From the NCBI GenBank assembly GCA_963770995.1, contig CAVYRS010000001.1, positions 4,278,001 through 4,342,000 on the forward strand: a DNA stretch of 64,000 bases. The letters are read 5' to 3'. A program made the translations under genes and the position numbers. Under the pieces are notes generated by a model. That model was not told where the DNA came from and ran no database searches. It saw nothing but the letters and a program-made list of their open reading frames with translations. This DNA comes from CAVSWN01 sp963770995. GTDB taxonomy: Bacteria > Acidobacteriota > Vicinamibacteria > Vicinamibacterales > CAVVIG01. How positions within the stretch are numbered: position 1 is the first letter of the stretch; the number at the start of each line of letters is the position of its first letter. Of this stretch, positions 26,407 through 36,320 are shown one piece after another.

Positions 26407-27662
26407 CAGTCGCGCGACCGTTGCCTGAGAGACGGAAGAACACGCGATTCAAATGCACCCGCGTCGGGACCGCGGCCCTGCACACGAGGCGCACGGTCGA
26501 AATCGTCCATCACGTCTGTAATCATGACTCCGACGTCGACGGCGGAGGCGCCGCCGGCCGACAGGCGAAGATTTCCACCCGGGGCCTCAACGAACCAGCT
26601 GGACTTCGCGGCGGTGACATTGCCGGCACCTTCAAAATGGCCGCCATTCCGCTGGAGGATGGGATGATTCGTCAGGTTGTTCCTGACCAGCGCCGACCCA
26701 GCCGGGAACCGAATGCCGATCGACCATGGAGACTCGACACTCTCAACCAGCACCGTGTTGTGCTCGATGCGAGCCTCACGGGCGGCATTCGCTTCGATCG
26801 CTTCATCGGCCCAGCGATTGAGGTTCAGGATCACGTTGTTTCGCACGATGCCGCGAAGATGGTCGTACTCCTGATGTCCGTTCCGTGACATCGGATTCGG
26901 ACCTGGCGTGAGCCCCAAGGCGATCCCGCGGAACGAATCGATGATGACGTTACGCTCGACAATCGTGTCCTCTGAGGCCATCCAGGCGAGAATCGCGGGC
27001 CCCGACTGCCATCGCCGAGACTCCGGTCCGCGAATTCGCTGGAACCGATTGTCTCGAATCACCCAACCTCGTGTCGCCAGCAAGTCGACACCATTCGTGT
27101 AGTCGCTTGGGGCGGTAGTGGTGTAACTGAAATCCGAACAGGCGACGAGCCCATCGTCGGCGTAGCGACGACCTTCGGACACGCTGACCTTGAGCAATTG
27201 CTGGCCGGTGTCGAGAAGCCTCGCGTTATAGAGGGTAAACCCGGATGCCCCTCTCTCACCGCGGACCTGGATCGCGTGGTATTTCACATCCCGAACGGTC
27301 AGGTCGGCGACAGTCACGCCGGGCGCGCTGACTGAGATGGCGACACCGACCGTGTCCGCAGCCATGCCGTGTCCGCGCAGAGACACCTTCGTCGGATCGC
27401 CACGTCGCCCTCTGATGGTGACGTTGGGAGCCGCAATGTCGAGCGAGGTGCGGAGCGGATAGTCCCCGTCCGCAAGCAGAATGTTGTCTCCGGGCCATGC
27501 CCCACGTGTTGCCGCTTCCAGCGCGTCGATGTGGTTGACCTCGATGCGCCGGCCCTGCTGTGGCATCCAACCGTCGGCGCACGTCGCCGGCGCCCCGGAC
27601 GATTGTGAGAGCAGCACCGACACAAGGCCCAACGGAGCGACGCGGGAGACGAGTCGAATCAT
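26406..27662 (-). CDS. secreted right-handed beta-helix protein (PL6-like)
   Basis: A 418-residue protein with a signal peptide. The mature start NHIDALEAATRGAWPGDNILLADGDY is the typical opening of chondroitinase-B/alginate-lyase-like (PL6-type) beta-helix proteins, followed by NVTIRGRRGDPTKV and many short strand-turn repeats such as DTIVERNVIIDSFRGIALG. The ATG at 27662 overlaps the stop of the asparagine-synthase-like gene. Known relatives cleave or epimerise uronic-acid polysaccharides. Action on the locus product is possible, but the catalytic residues were not identified. Confidence 0.7.
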   Translation of the reverse strand: MIRLVSRVAPLGLVSVLLSQSSGAPATCADGWMPQQGRRIEVNHIDALEAATRGAWPGDNILLADGDYPLRTSLDIAAPNVTIRGRRGDPTKVSLRGHGMAADTVGVAISVSAPGVTVADLTVRDVKYHAIQVRGERGASGFTLYNARLLDTGQQLLKVSVSEGRRYADDGLVACSDFSYTTTAPSDYTNGVDLLATRGWVIRDNRFQRIRGPESRRWQSGPAILAWMASEDTIVERNVIIDSFRGIALGLTPGPNPMSRNGHQEYDHLRGIVRNNVILNLNRWADEAIEANAAREARIEHNTVLVESVESPWSIGIRFPAGSALVRNNLTNHPILQRNGGHFEGAGNVTAAKSSWFVEAPGGNLRLSAGGASAVDVGVMITDVMDDFDRAPRVQGRGPDAGAFESRVLPSLRQRSRD

Positions 27663-29530
27663 GCGGCGGCCTCGACGCTGTTTTCCCGCTGCCACAGCTC
27701 CAGAATGAGCAGAACTTGCAGCAGATGACTCCGGTCGGCCACTCCTTCGCGGCTTTCGCGAATCAGTCTCCCCAGGGTGGTCTTGCTCACGAACGCCTGC
27801 ACTCGAGCCGCCGGCGCCAGCAATTCGGTCTCGACGGTTCGAAGCAGCATGGTCTGCATCCAGCCATCGAAGTTGTGGTAGTGACGATATCCCCGCGCAT
27901 TCAACCGCTTCAGCACCGCATTGACCTTGTCGCATGCGAACTCTTCCAACCGACCGGCGTTGACCCTGGCCCCGGTATTCGAGTTCCGGACGTTCAACAA
28001 CCTGGGATTTCCGGCCGCGGTGATCGTCCGATGGATCTCAGTGGTGTCGCGCCACGTCGATGGCGCCGCCAGCAGTACCTCGAGGAACTGGCGATCGAGA
28101 AACGGAAGTCGCACGTCGAGGCGGGTCCGGAACAGTTCGAGGGACGGAACGGTGAATCGGCGATGCAGCTCTCGAAGGTAGAGATAGCTGCAACTTTCAG
28201 CAGGCGAGAGCCCCGTATCTTTCAGCACCGATCTGTATGTGTCGCCGGCACCGTTACCTGCGGCGGCCGCCGCCTTCGGAGTCAAGACATCCGCGAGGTG
28301 GAGGTTGGGCGTCACGTAGTTGGCGCGGGCGCTGAGATAGGGCACCAACTCGTCAACGGACTTCATGCCGTAGACCGTCGCGTCAGTGTGAAAGGGCCAG
28401 GCCAGGTGGGCTTTGGCCAGTTCGCCGCCGTGGCCCCGCAGCAAGACGGCGATGCCGGTCCGATCGAGGAAGTGGATCGCCAGCATTTCCGTCAGGCCAT
28501 GGCTCAAATAGAACCCGTCGGTAAGCGATACCATCTGTGCCATGTTCGGGAGAAAATCGCGGAGATAGGTGGCATCGATACCGAAGAACACGTGATTGGT
28601 TCCGGCGATCTCGGCCATCTGGCGCGCGATGACCTGGTCGGCGCATCCCTCCACGCCCAGGGTGTAGGTGTTGAGCCTGGCGGCATCGCGGCGGACCATG
28701 CTGAGAATCGCGCGGCTGTCGAGCCCGCCGGAGAGGGAGAGCCCCAGCGGCCGGGTCGTGCTCGTGGCGCGGGCGACCGCCTGCGTGAATGCGACCCGCA
28801 CCGCCTCGAGGTAGGCCCGCTTGTCGGCGACCTTGTTCTGAAAGAACGTCTCGAGCTTCATGTAGGGAACGAGCTCCACGCGCGCATGTTGCGCATCGTA
28901 GGTGAGCACGGTCCCTGGATCGAGGCTCCACACCCCTTCGACCAGTGTCTTGTTCCCCAGGACAGCGCCGACGGTCAGGTAATCCGCGACCGCGGGTAAA
29001 TCGAGCCGCGCCGCGCCAGGAGTCGCCTTGATCAGGGCCGACAGGTCGGAACAGAAAATCATGCCGTCTCGATCGGCGCGCCAGTAGATCGGGTAATTGC
29101 CGACCGTGTCGGTGGCGACGAAAAGCCGTTTCCGCTTCGCATCGAGCAGTGCCACGCAGAACTCGCCCGAGAGCCGGCTCACAAATGCGGGACCGTGCTC
29201 CGCGTACAACGTTGCGAGCAATGCCGGCAGCGAGTCTGACGGTCCGGTGTCGCGCGCGTCGCCGCGCAGCGCGTCTTCGTTGTAGAGGACTCCGTGGAAG
29301 ACGGCCGCCGGAGCATCAATCCCGGGGATCGATGCAGCACGGGGCGTGGCACTCTGGATCTTTTCGCAGGATGCCCGGTGAACGCGACCCGCCAGGATGG
29401 AGCCGTCGGCTGCGCCCACCATCTCGGACACCATACATCCGTGCCGAGTCATCCGGTCGCGCGCGATGCCGAAGCGCCTGGTTGCTTCTTCCGGCCCCTG
29501 CGTGCTGACCACGCCCAAGAGTCCGGTCAC
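27659..29530 (-). CDS. asparagine-synthase-like protein lacking the N-terminal cysteine
   Basis: A 623-residue homologue of glutamine-dependent asparagine synthase. The synthetase half has the PP-loop SLSGGLDSR (residues 265-273), and the N-terminal half has the Ntn fold (LSGEFCVALLD, FVATDTVGNYPIYW). Its first residues are MTGLLGVV, so the nucleophilic Cys2 of glutaminase domains is replaced by Thr. Glutamine hydrolysis is therefore unlikely; an ATP-dependent amide- or ester-forming role, as in beta-lactam synthetase, is possible. No alternative Met-Cys start is visible. It overlaps the beta-helix gene downstream and sits 67 bases from the HAD gene. Confidence 0.82.
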   Translation of the reverse strand: MTGLLGVVSTQGPEEATRRFGIARDRMTRHGCMVSEMVGAADGSILAGRVHRASCEKIQSATPRAASIPGIDAPAAVFHGVLYNEDALRGDARDTGPSDSLPALLATLYAEHGPAFVSRLSGEFCVALLDAKRKRLFVATDTVGNYPIYWRADRDGMIFCSDLSALIKATPGAARLDLPAVADYLTVGAVLGNKTLVEGVWSLDPGTVLTYDAQHARVELVPYMKLETFFQNKVADKRAYLEAVRVAFTQAVARATSTTRPLGLSLSGGLDSRAILSMVRRDAARLNTYTLGVEGCADQVIARQMAEIAGTNHVFFGIDATYLRDFLPNMAQMVSLTDGFYLSHGLTEMLAIHFLDRTGIAVLLRGHGGELAKAHLAWPFHTDATVYGMKSVDELVPYLSARANYVTPNLHLADVLTPKAAAAAGNGAGDTYRSVLKDTGLSPAESCSYLYLRELHRRFTVPSLELFRTRLDVRLPFLDRQFLEVLLAAPSTWRDTTEIHRTITAAGNPRLLNVRNSNTGARVNAGRLEEFACDKVNAVLKRLNARGYRHYHNFDGWMQTMLLRTVETELLAPAARVQAFVSKTTLGRLIRESREGVADRSHLLQVLLILELWQRENSVEAAA

Positions 29531-29597
29531 CTATTGGCCTCTCAATGTCGAGAGCGCGATTGGCACCCACGGCCAGGCGCCCAGCTGATGCTTCCGC

Positions 29598-30371
29598 TCA
29601 ATCGCTATCGAGGACACGGCAGAGCCTTTCGAGTGACGACAGCACAAGACACCCAGCACCATTTCTCGATGCGGAGCTGGGTCGACCAACGATGACGCAC
29701 GGCATCCCGGCAGCGATCGCTCCGGCACCATCGACGTCAGGTCGATCACCCACCATCAACACCTCATGCGGCGCAAGCTTCCAGAGCTCGCACGCACGCA
29801 GAAAACCTCGCGGATCTGGTTTCAGCGCGCCTATGTCCGGATCCGTCGAGCAGAGCACCGGCGAAAATCGCCCGGCGAGACCCAGGGCGCGCAACTTCGC
29901 CGCAGCCGGATAGTCGGACAGGATGCCGGCGTGCACGCCTTTCCCGGCCAGCACATGCAACAGCTTCCAGATCCCGGCAACGCGGGCCAGGCGCAAATAC
30001 TTGAGCGGCCGGGTCAGCATCCACTCGTCGACGAGGTGCGTCACCTCCTCCAACGAGAGCCCCGCCGCTACGGCGGCGGCAGCCACTTGCGCGTCTGCAA
30101 CCGATCCATCACTGCACGGATTCGAACGGAGCCGCTCGTGGGCTCGTCGGTACGCGCGCAACGCTCGCCAGCGCCCCTGCGCCTGGAATGGTCCGGCCAG
30201 GGACAGCGCCAGCAATTCCACCGCCATCAGCGATCGGATGGGAGTCTGCTTGTAGAGTGTCCCATCCAGATCGAACAATACAGCGTGGATTCGTCCCTCG
30301 GGTGCGAGAGGATTTCGAGCCCCGCGTGAACCTATCCGTGCGGCGACTACATCCTCGACGGATACGACCAC
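29598..30371 (-). CDS. HAD-superfamily hydrolase
   Basis: A 257-residue HAD phosphatase. Motif I is AVLFDLDGTLYKQ about 35 residues from the start, motif II SDYP near 160, a KPDPRGF block carries motif III, and VGDRPDVDGAGAIAAGM is motif IV. The GTG at 30371 lies five bases after the GT39-like gene; a longer version would overlap that gene. HAD enzymes in such loci usually dephosphorylate sugar-phosphate intermediates, but the substrate cannot be read from the sequence. Confidence 0.83.
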   Translation of the reverse strand: MVVSVEDVVAARIGSRGARNPLAPEGRIHAVLFDLDGTLYKQTPIRSLMAVELLALSLAGPFQAQGRWRALRAYRRAHERLRSNPCSDGSVADAQVAAAAVAAGLSLEEVTHLVDEWMLTRPLKYLRLARVAGIWKLLHVLAGKGVHAGILSDYPAAAKLRALGLAGRFSPVLCSTDPDIGALKPDPRGFLRACELWKLAPHEVLMVGDRPDVDGAGAIAAGMPCVIVGRPSSASRNGAGCLVLSSLERLCRVLDSD

Positions 30372-30375
30372 CGCG

Positions 30376-31767
30376 TCAGCCTGCAGCGCGAAGCAATATG
30401 TGGATGCGTTCCGCGTCCACGAACACAATCTGGCGAACCCAGATGCTCACGAACGCCACGACGACAGCGCCGGCGCCAACGACCATTGGTCCTCGGCGAT
30501 GCCACGGAATACGGCCTTGCGCGAACAGCATCGAGACGGCGTACACGCCGAATATCGGTATCAGGGGGACGTGGTACCGGGAGTGCCCAAAGGCGATTGC
30601 GTGAATCCCCATGATCAGGAGCACGGGAAGCAAGAGCACCGCATGGATGCGGCGATCCGGAGCAGCCAACCACATTCCGGCGGCGCCGAGAGTGACCACG
30701 CCCACGTACGCGATGATGATGACGAGGGGTCCAATAAACCCGAACCAATGCGGCGGGGCAAAAAGACCATATCCGATACCGGCGGCGTACTCGCGCTCCA
30801 GACCCCAGAAGTCGGCCAACTTGATCAGCGTGCGTCGAAGCGTAATCCACGGATTGGCACGCATGTACGCCACTGCCTTCCTCTGGGCCCAGCGATCTCT
30901 TTGCCCTTCGGTGAATGGCTGTCCGGAATGCTCGTTGGCCAGGTCGTAGGACCAATTCTTCTCGCCGGTGAGTGCCACTGCAGTCCACATGCGGTCGTCT
31001 GGCGTGTAGTCATAGTTGCCCATCCGCAGGTTCAGCCCACCCATCGTGTCCACAATCGTCAGGACGCCCTGTAACCGCGTGTTCCTGGCTGCCCAGGGGG
31101 TCATAACGACGACGTAGCTGAGAAGCAGGAGTGCCGGGGCTGTGATCCGCGCTCTGCCGGATCCTCGCAGCAGGATCGCCAGCAGAGGGCACAGCACGAT
31201 CGGCATCGGCCAGACGATGCTTCGAGTCAATGCCGCCAGTCCCAGCGCCACGCCACACAACAGAGCGATCCAGGCGCGCGGCGTCCGTACCAGCATGATG
31301 GTCAACAACACGAACGCGACCAACAGCAGCGTGAACAGCGTTTCGGTCAGGATCATGAAGTTGAAGAACATCAACGACGGATAGAGCCAGAACAATGCCG
31401 CAGCGTAGCGGCCCACATCCCGATCGAACGCGAGCCGGCCGATCTCGAACACCAGAACGGTCGTCAACGCGGCCAGCAGAATCTGGACGAGGCGTACTGC
31501 CTGGAGGTTGCCCGACCCTGCGATCGTCCATATGGCTGCGACCATCCCGGGGAAAAGTGGCGGCCGAATCGACGTGGGGTGCGTAGCGTCCCAGGCGAAG
31601 CCATACCCTTGAAGGATGCTGCTTGCGAGCTGGGAATAGTGCTGCTCGTCGACGATTTCAGTTCCAAGCGTTCCGGTCTGCCAGAAGATGACGCCACGAA
31701 CGAGCAGACCAAGAACGAGGGCGGTGCGAAGGACCCGCCGCCCATCCCATATCGCCCCGAGGGTCAT
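30376..31767 (-). CDS. GT39/ArnT-like polytopic glycosyltransferase
   Basis: A 463-residue membrane protein with many hydrophobic helices. The first periplasmic loop has EIVDEQHYSQLASSILQGYGFAW and RPPLFPGMVAA, the arrangement seen in ArnT/PMT-type enzymes that use lipid-linked sugar donors, with an Asp-Glu pair as likely catalytic acids. The ATG at 31767 overlaps the stop of the dihaem gene upstream (ATGA). It would act on the periplasmic face. Confidence 0.8.
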   Translation of the reverse strand: MTLGAIWDGRRVLRTALVLGLLVRGVIFWQTGTLGTEIVDEQHYSQLASSILQGYGFAWDATHPTSIRPPLFPGMVAAIWTIAGSGNLQAVRLVQILLAALTTVLVFEIGRLAFDRDVGRYAAALFWLYPSLMFFNFMILTETLFTLLLVAFVLLTIMLVRTPRAWIALLCGVALGLAALTRSIVWPMPIVLCPLLAILLRGSGRARITAPALLLLSYVVVMTPWAARNTRLQGVLTIVDTMGGLNLRMGNYDYTPDDRMWTAVALTGEKNWSYDLANEHSGQPFTEGQRDRWAQRKAVAYMRANPWITLRRTLIKLADFWGLEREYAAGIGYGLFAPPHWFGFIGPLVIIIAYVGVVTLGAAGMWLAAPDRRIHAVLLLPVLLIMGIHAIAFGHSRYHVPLIPIFGVYAVSMLFAQGRIPWHRRGPMVVGAGAVVVAFVSIWVRQIVFVDAERIHILLRAAG

Positions 31768-34700
31768 CGCTGTGCCGCCGCTGAAATGGAGAAGCTCCGC
31801 TCCACGCGAGTGACGTTGCCCTGGCCATCTTTCACCGAAACGGTCAAGACGCCATCGCTCAGGTTGGTCAGAGGGGGATTGACGGCGAGCGTCCATACGT
31901 GGTCAGCCGTCTCGGCAAAGAGAGGCGCCAGTTCGGCTTTCGGCGCCTTGCCGTTGACAGCAAAGTTGGCTCGGACGGTCAGCGACTTGCGGTCAAGACC
32001 GGAGTAGTAGTCGAAGGCACCGAGACGAATGAGCGACAGCGGCTCGGCATTCTTGCCGCGTCTGGGCAGCGACACGGTCACTGTGGGCCGCAGATCGTCT
32101 TGAAACCACCCGCGCCCCTTGAACGCCTGGTCGGGAGAGCTGATCGGTGCGCCCAAGTCCACCCATCGGGCAAACGACAGTTTTTCCTCTTCGCTGAGAG
32201 TCGGCACGCTGGAACCGGGTGGCGGACACGCCGTCCCGCTGAAGTCCAGGTCGGCGTCGTTCGCGTCACTGCCTGCCGGCAGCGTCTTTGGATCGCCCGC
32301 GACGGACTCAGTTGGAAAATCCGCGTTCGTCCATCCGTCGAGTCGCCGGCCGAACAGCTTCCAAATCAGCAGGCTGCGCCGCGACTGGAACTTGCGCACG
32401 TACCGTGATGCATTCGTCTGGCGCCATGTACGGCCGACGATCACCGGCGGAATGCCGAACTGTGCCGACGCGTCGTCGGCCAGACGGCTGTAGGTGTTCT
32501 CATAGCCATTCAGCAGCGTGGTGTCGTCGAGCACCAACCGGGCTTCCTGACGACCCTTCGCCGAGTGACACGGCACGCAGGACCGCTGCAAGACAGGCTT
32601 GATGTCGCGGTAGTACTCCAGATCGAGGGGTCCAGTGCGATTGATGGTGACGGTCCTTCCGTCTGTCCCCTTGCTCAAGAGTGGTGTCGATCGAGTCAGG
32701 TCGGCGATCGTGTAACCTGGCCGGCCAGCTGCGGTGCGAGCAAAATCGGTACGGAGCTGCGCATGCGCGTGGCAACCTCCGCAGTCGGTGCGAGCCTCGC
32801 CAGGCCGGACCTGATGCCAGGTCTGGGACATGTTGAGCACCAAGCCGTCCTTGTCGAGCGTTTGAAACGTGAACGGAACATCGGCGGGAAGCTTGGTGAG
32901 AAAGCTGGTGTCTGGATTGCCGTCGACGTCGAGAACGGTTCGACCGGCTGCGTCGGTCTTGCGCAGTGCGATTTCACCCAGGATTCGCAGGCGCTCGTTC
33001 GCGTGATTGCGGAAGCCGTTGCCTTCGGCGGGACCATAACTCCGATGACTGGAGGGTTCCATGGCGAGAACCCGCACGGCGTAGATGTCATCACTGGAGT
33101 ATTTGCCTGCGTCGGAACCCTGGGTGATCCAGTTGCTGCTGGCACCGTTCTGCGACGTGTTGAAGGCATCGAGCCCGTTGAAGCGCGCGCTCCCGATGCC
33201 CGGTTTCGAGTTGCGCTTGTAGAAGGTTGAATTCCCGACCAGGCCGAACGGCGTACCCGCCGGAAGAAGCGGAGAATGGCTGCCGTCGTTCGGCAGCCAC
33301 GGCAGATCGGCCGGCTGATCGATACCGTAAATCCGGCGGTAGGGCACGACGGCCCGCGGCTGAATCTCGTTGTAGCGCGAGCTGTTCTTGATCATGACCA
33401 GGCGGCGATAATCGTCCACCGCCACGCCGTTTCGAATCAGGTATATTCCCGCGTCGAAGGTGGGAACGCGCGTCGGGCGGTCGAGACTGTTGGCGGGGCC
33501 GGGCGTCCACACAACCAGAACGTCGTTGTTCGGTGCGCCACTCGGATGCGTTACTTTGCCGGCCCAGGTGCCATCGGCGGCGCGCGAAGACGCTTCATCT
33601 TCGCCATGCGTGAACGCCGTCAGCGCGTACAACCCGTAGGGAGAGAACGGGTATCTCTTGTAGCGCGGCTTCAAATGACTCGGACGGCTGGGCTGGGAGA
33701 ACCAAAGGCCGCTGCGCACACCCGGATTCGATTGTTCCCCCGGATTGGGATCGCCAAACGACGGCGTGCCCGGGGGAGGGTTCGGCGGAAACGCCAGCAG
33801 CGTCCCAAATCCGTTGTTGTTCAGATTGTAGGTACTCGACGACTGCGAGATGCCCGTTCGCGAGCTGCGCCTGAAAGTGGAAGGATTGTGCATCGGTGAA
33901 GGCGCTCATGAGAGGCGCCCAGTTGCGGCCGTCCGGCCAGATCGACCAGACGCCCCACAGACGTTTGTCGCGGAGCCCTTGCGATTCGTAGCTGGAGTAC
34001 ATCACCCGTCCGTCCGCGAGAACGGTGGGATGCAGGGCGCTTCCCAGATTGAGATGGCCGATTTGCTCGACGTTCTTGCCGTCCTGCGTCCATCACAAAC
34101 AACTGAAGGTTGGGAAATGTGTAGTCCTTGCTGGGCAGGAAACCATTGCGACTCGAGGTGAACATCACCCGGCCTCCCGGAAGGGGGCACGGGCCGAGAT
34201 TGAAAATCCCATAACCCAGGTAATACGAGCTGGAACCGCTGGGATTGATCGGATTGTTCGACCACTTCGCGGCACCCGTATTCGGGGTCCACTCCTGGAA
34301 TGTGAGCTGAACGATCTTACGCGTCTTCAAGTGAATCTTGTAGATATCCGAGCCGCCCCGCGACACGCCCTGCCGGCGTTGAGGATTGAGCGCAGACTCT
34401 CGCAAATCGGCGAATCGCGCGTAGTACACCCACTCCGCATCGAACGAGACGACCGGATCGACAACCGCCCCCGGACCACCCGCCACCAGCACGTCTTCGC
34501 TCCCATCCGGACGAAGGAGCATGAGATCGGCCCCGCCTTCCATGCGAATGGGATCCATCACCTCCGGCAACGCAATCCGCGTGGCATCACCCGCGCGCCG
34601 CGCCCGCACGTACACGATGTCGTAGTCGACGACCGGCTGATCGGCCCTGGCGTCCAGAAAGGCTAGAGCCAGCAGGAGTAAGAGGGACGCCACACACCTC

Positions 34701-34774
34701 ACAGCGCCGCCGGTCGACGACTGACGAACACCCCTCCCCCGTTGGTCGTCTTTCGGGAGCAATCTCGACGTCAT
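31764..34774 (-). CDS. HzsA-like dihaem c-type protein, split by two extra bases
   Basis: Two single-base insertions, near 34084 (after LFVMDA) and 33831 (after VVEY), split one gene over three frames. Removing both gives 1002 residues: signal peptide, beta-propeller-like repeats (ADLMLLRPDG, GRVMFTSSRNGFLPS, DGRVMYSSYES, YYNLNNNGFGTLL), then two c-type haem sites, CGGCH (32769-32783) and CVPCH (32565-32579), and a C-terminal beta domain. This order matches the hydrazine-synthase alpha-subunit-like family. Most members of that family outside anammox bacteria have no known reaction, and hydrazine chemistry should not be assumed. The gene overlaps the O-ligase and the GT39-like gene by four bases each. 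Confidence 0.72.
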
Positions 34775-36090
34775 TTGTCTGCCAAACACATGACTTTTGT
34801 CGGACCGGCCATCGTCGAGGCCGGAACCATCGGCTGCGTCTGAGCCGATTTCTGCGATATCAGGAAGTGCAACGCCATGGACAAGCCGATCACGTGCCAC
34901 AGCATTTCGGTGTACTGAAAAATGACAAAGCTGCCGCCGACGAGGCACACGACCAGGGCGCACTCCAGGCCGACGGCGATCTGACCCAGTTCTTCGTCAA
35001 TGCGACCCCGGCGGGCGAGATACTGCGCCCGCCAGCAGGGAATCAACGCCATGGCCAGAATCAGCGCGAACAGCGACAAGCCTGCGTAGCCGAGCTCGGC
35101 GAGGATTCCAAGCCACGAGTTGTGAACCGATCGTCCCTTGCCGTACGCGCCCTCCGTAAAGTCGTATCTGTCATATGCCGCCGTGAACGCATTGGGACCC
35201 ACGCCAAGCACGGGTCGCTCTCCCGCCATCGCGATTGCCACTTGCCAGAAATGCAGACGACTCACCGTGGACGTATCCCGTTCTTCGCCTTGAGCCGTGA
35301 TCGTCCCCATACGATCCCAGAAGGCCGAGGGCAGCACGGACAGGGTGATGACGGCGGCCAACGTGCCGCCTGCGACAGCTCGAAGCTTGCGAGGCGACCG
35401 AACGACGTACACCAAGGCCAGCGCGATGGCCGCCAGGAACCCGCCGCGGGAATAGGTCGACACCGCGCGGTACAGTACGCCGACGGCGAGGAACCGATGC
35501 AGCCAGCGTTCCGGTTGGCTCTTGGCGGTTCTGGCCAGCGCAATCAGATACGCCAGCAGCATCAACATTCCCACAGCCACACCGTTGTTGTCGCCGATGA
35601 ACGCCACTTCGTTCGTGTTCACACCGGTCGGGTTCAGCAGCATCTGCGCCCACCCTTGCTTGGCTCCTTCGAACGACAACGAAAGCGCCATGACGAAGAT
35701 GATCTGGCGCAATCGCCATGTGTCAGAGCCAAGTATTCCGATGAGATAGGTGACGACCAGGGTTCTGGAAAAGTCCCACAAATTCGGACCGGTCAAGGCG
35801 AAGTAATCGGAACTGAATGTGGAGATCGTTCCGAGAACCAGCATGCCGAGCAGAAGTGCGGATCGGAAGTCGACGCGAAACGAGACGTCGCGCGAGAACA
35901 CGCACCTGATGACAAGATACAAGCCCAAAATGAAGGAAATGGGAAGGCTGCGCAGCAGATTCGTGTGCACCCAGTAGTCGGGACGGAAATACGCCCAGCA
36001 CAGGTACAACAACAGCGCATAAAAAGGGCTGCGCAGGGCCGCCGCAACCCCGGCAATCAACAGAACACTCACGAAGATGGCTCTAAGCAT
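34771..36090 (-). CDS. O-antigen-ligase-like protein, exosortase-A-associated type
   Basis: A 439-residue membrane protein with about ten hydrophobic helices. The N-terminus RSPFYALLLYLCWAYFRPD resembles the DUF5935 region, and the large periplasmic loop carries GERPVLGVGPNAF, the YGKGRSVHNSW block and LGILAELGYAGLSLF, as in WaaL/Wzy proteins. XrtA genomes carry a ligase of this kind (TIGR03097). It is the promoter-proximal gene of the long minus-strand run. Likely reaction: transfer of the glycan from undecaprenyl diphosphate to an acceptor in the periplasm. Confidence 0.83.
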   Translation of the reverse strand: MLRAIFVSVLLIAGVAAALRSPFYALLLYLCWAYFRPDYWVHTNLLRSLPISFILGLYLVIRCVFSRDVSFRVDFRSALLLGMLVLGTISTFSSDYFALTGPNLWDFSRTLVVTYLIGILGSDTWRLRQIIFVMALSLSFEGAKQGWAQMLLNPTGVNTNEVAFIGDNNGVAVGMLMLLAYLIALARTAKSQPERWLHRFLAVGVLYRAVSTYSRGGFLAAIALALVYVVRSPRKLRAVAGGTLAAVITLSVLPSAFWDRMGTITAQGEERDTSTVSRLHFWQVAIAMAGERPVLGVGPNAFTAAYDRYDFTEGAYGKGRSVHNSWLGILAELGYAGLSLFALILAMALIPCWRAQYLARRGRIDEELGQIAVGLECALVVCLVGGSFVIFQYTEMLWHVIGLSMALHFLISQKSAQTQPMVPASTMAGPTKVMCLADK

Positions 36091-36320
36091 GTCCCTCGAC
36101 AGTGTAGGCGTTTTCGCTCGATGTGTTCACGCGGCGCCGAGCGAGCCCCTCGTAATCCGCGGCAGGTGATCGCTCAGGACTCAAACCCGCCGACGATAAT
36201 CAAGAAGGCTGGCACTCGGCATGCATAGAGCAGGCCGTCTGGATGAATCTCTGCGCAACCGTGGCCGGCGATCGTGGTCTTGCCCGACGACCGACGACGC
36301 CGAAGGACGAAGCCAGCCAC
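36091..36320. promoter_or_regulatory. divergent promoter region between O-ligase and GT4 genes
   Basis: 230 bases separating the minus-strand series from the plus-strand GT4 gene. Promoters for both directions are expected here, but no clear -35/-10 or -24/-12 boxes were found. AAGGA at 36302-36306 is the likely ribosome-binding region for the start at 36321. Confidence 0.35.

Noticed and set aside
31764..34774. Reading the HzsA-like protein as evidence of anammox or hydrazine metabolism.
   Set aside because: No partner subunits, hydrazine dehydrogenase or nitrite genes are present, and the family is widespread outside anammox bacteria.
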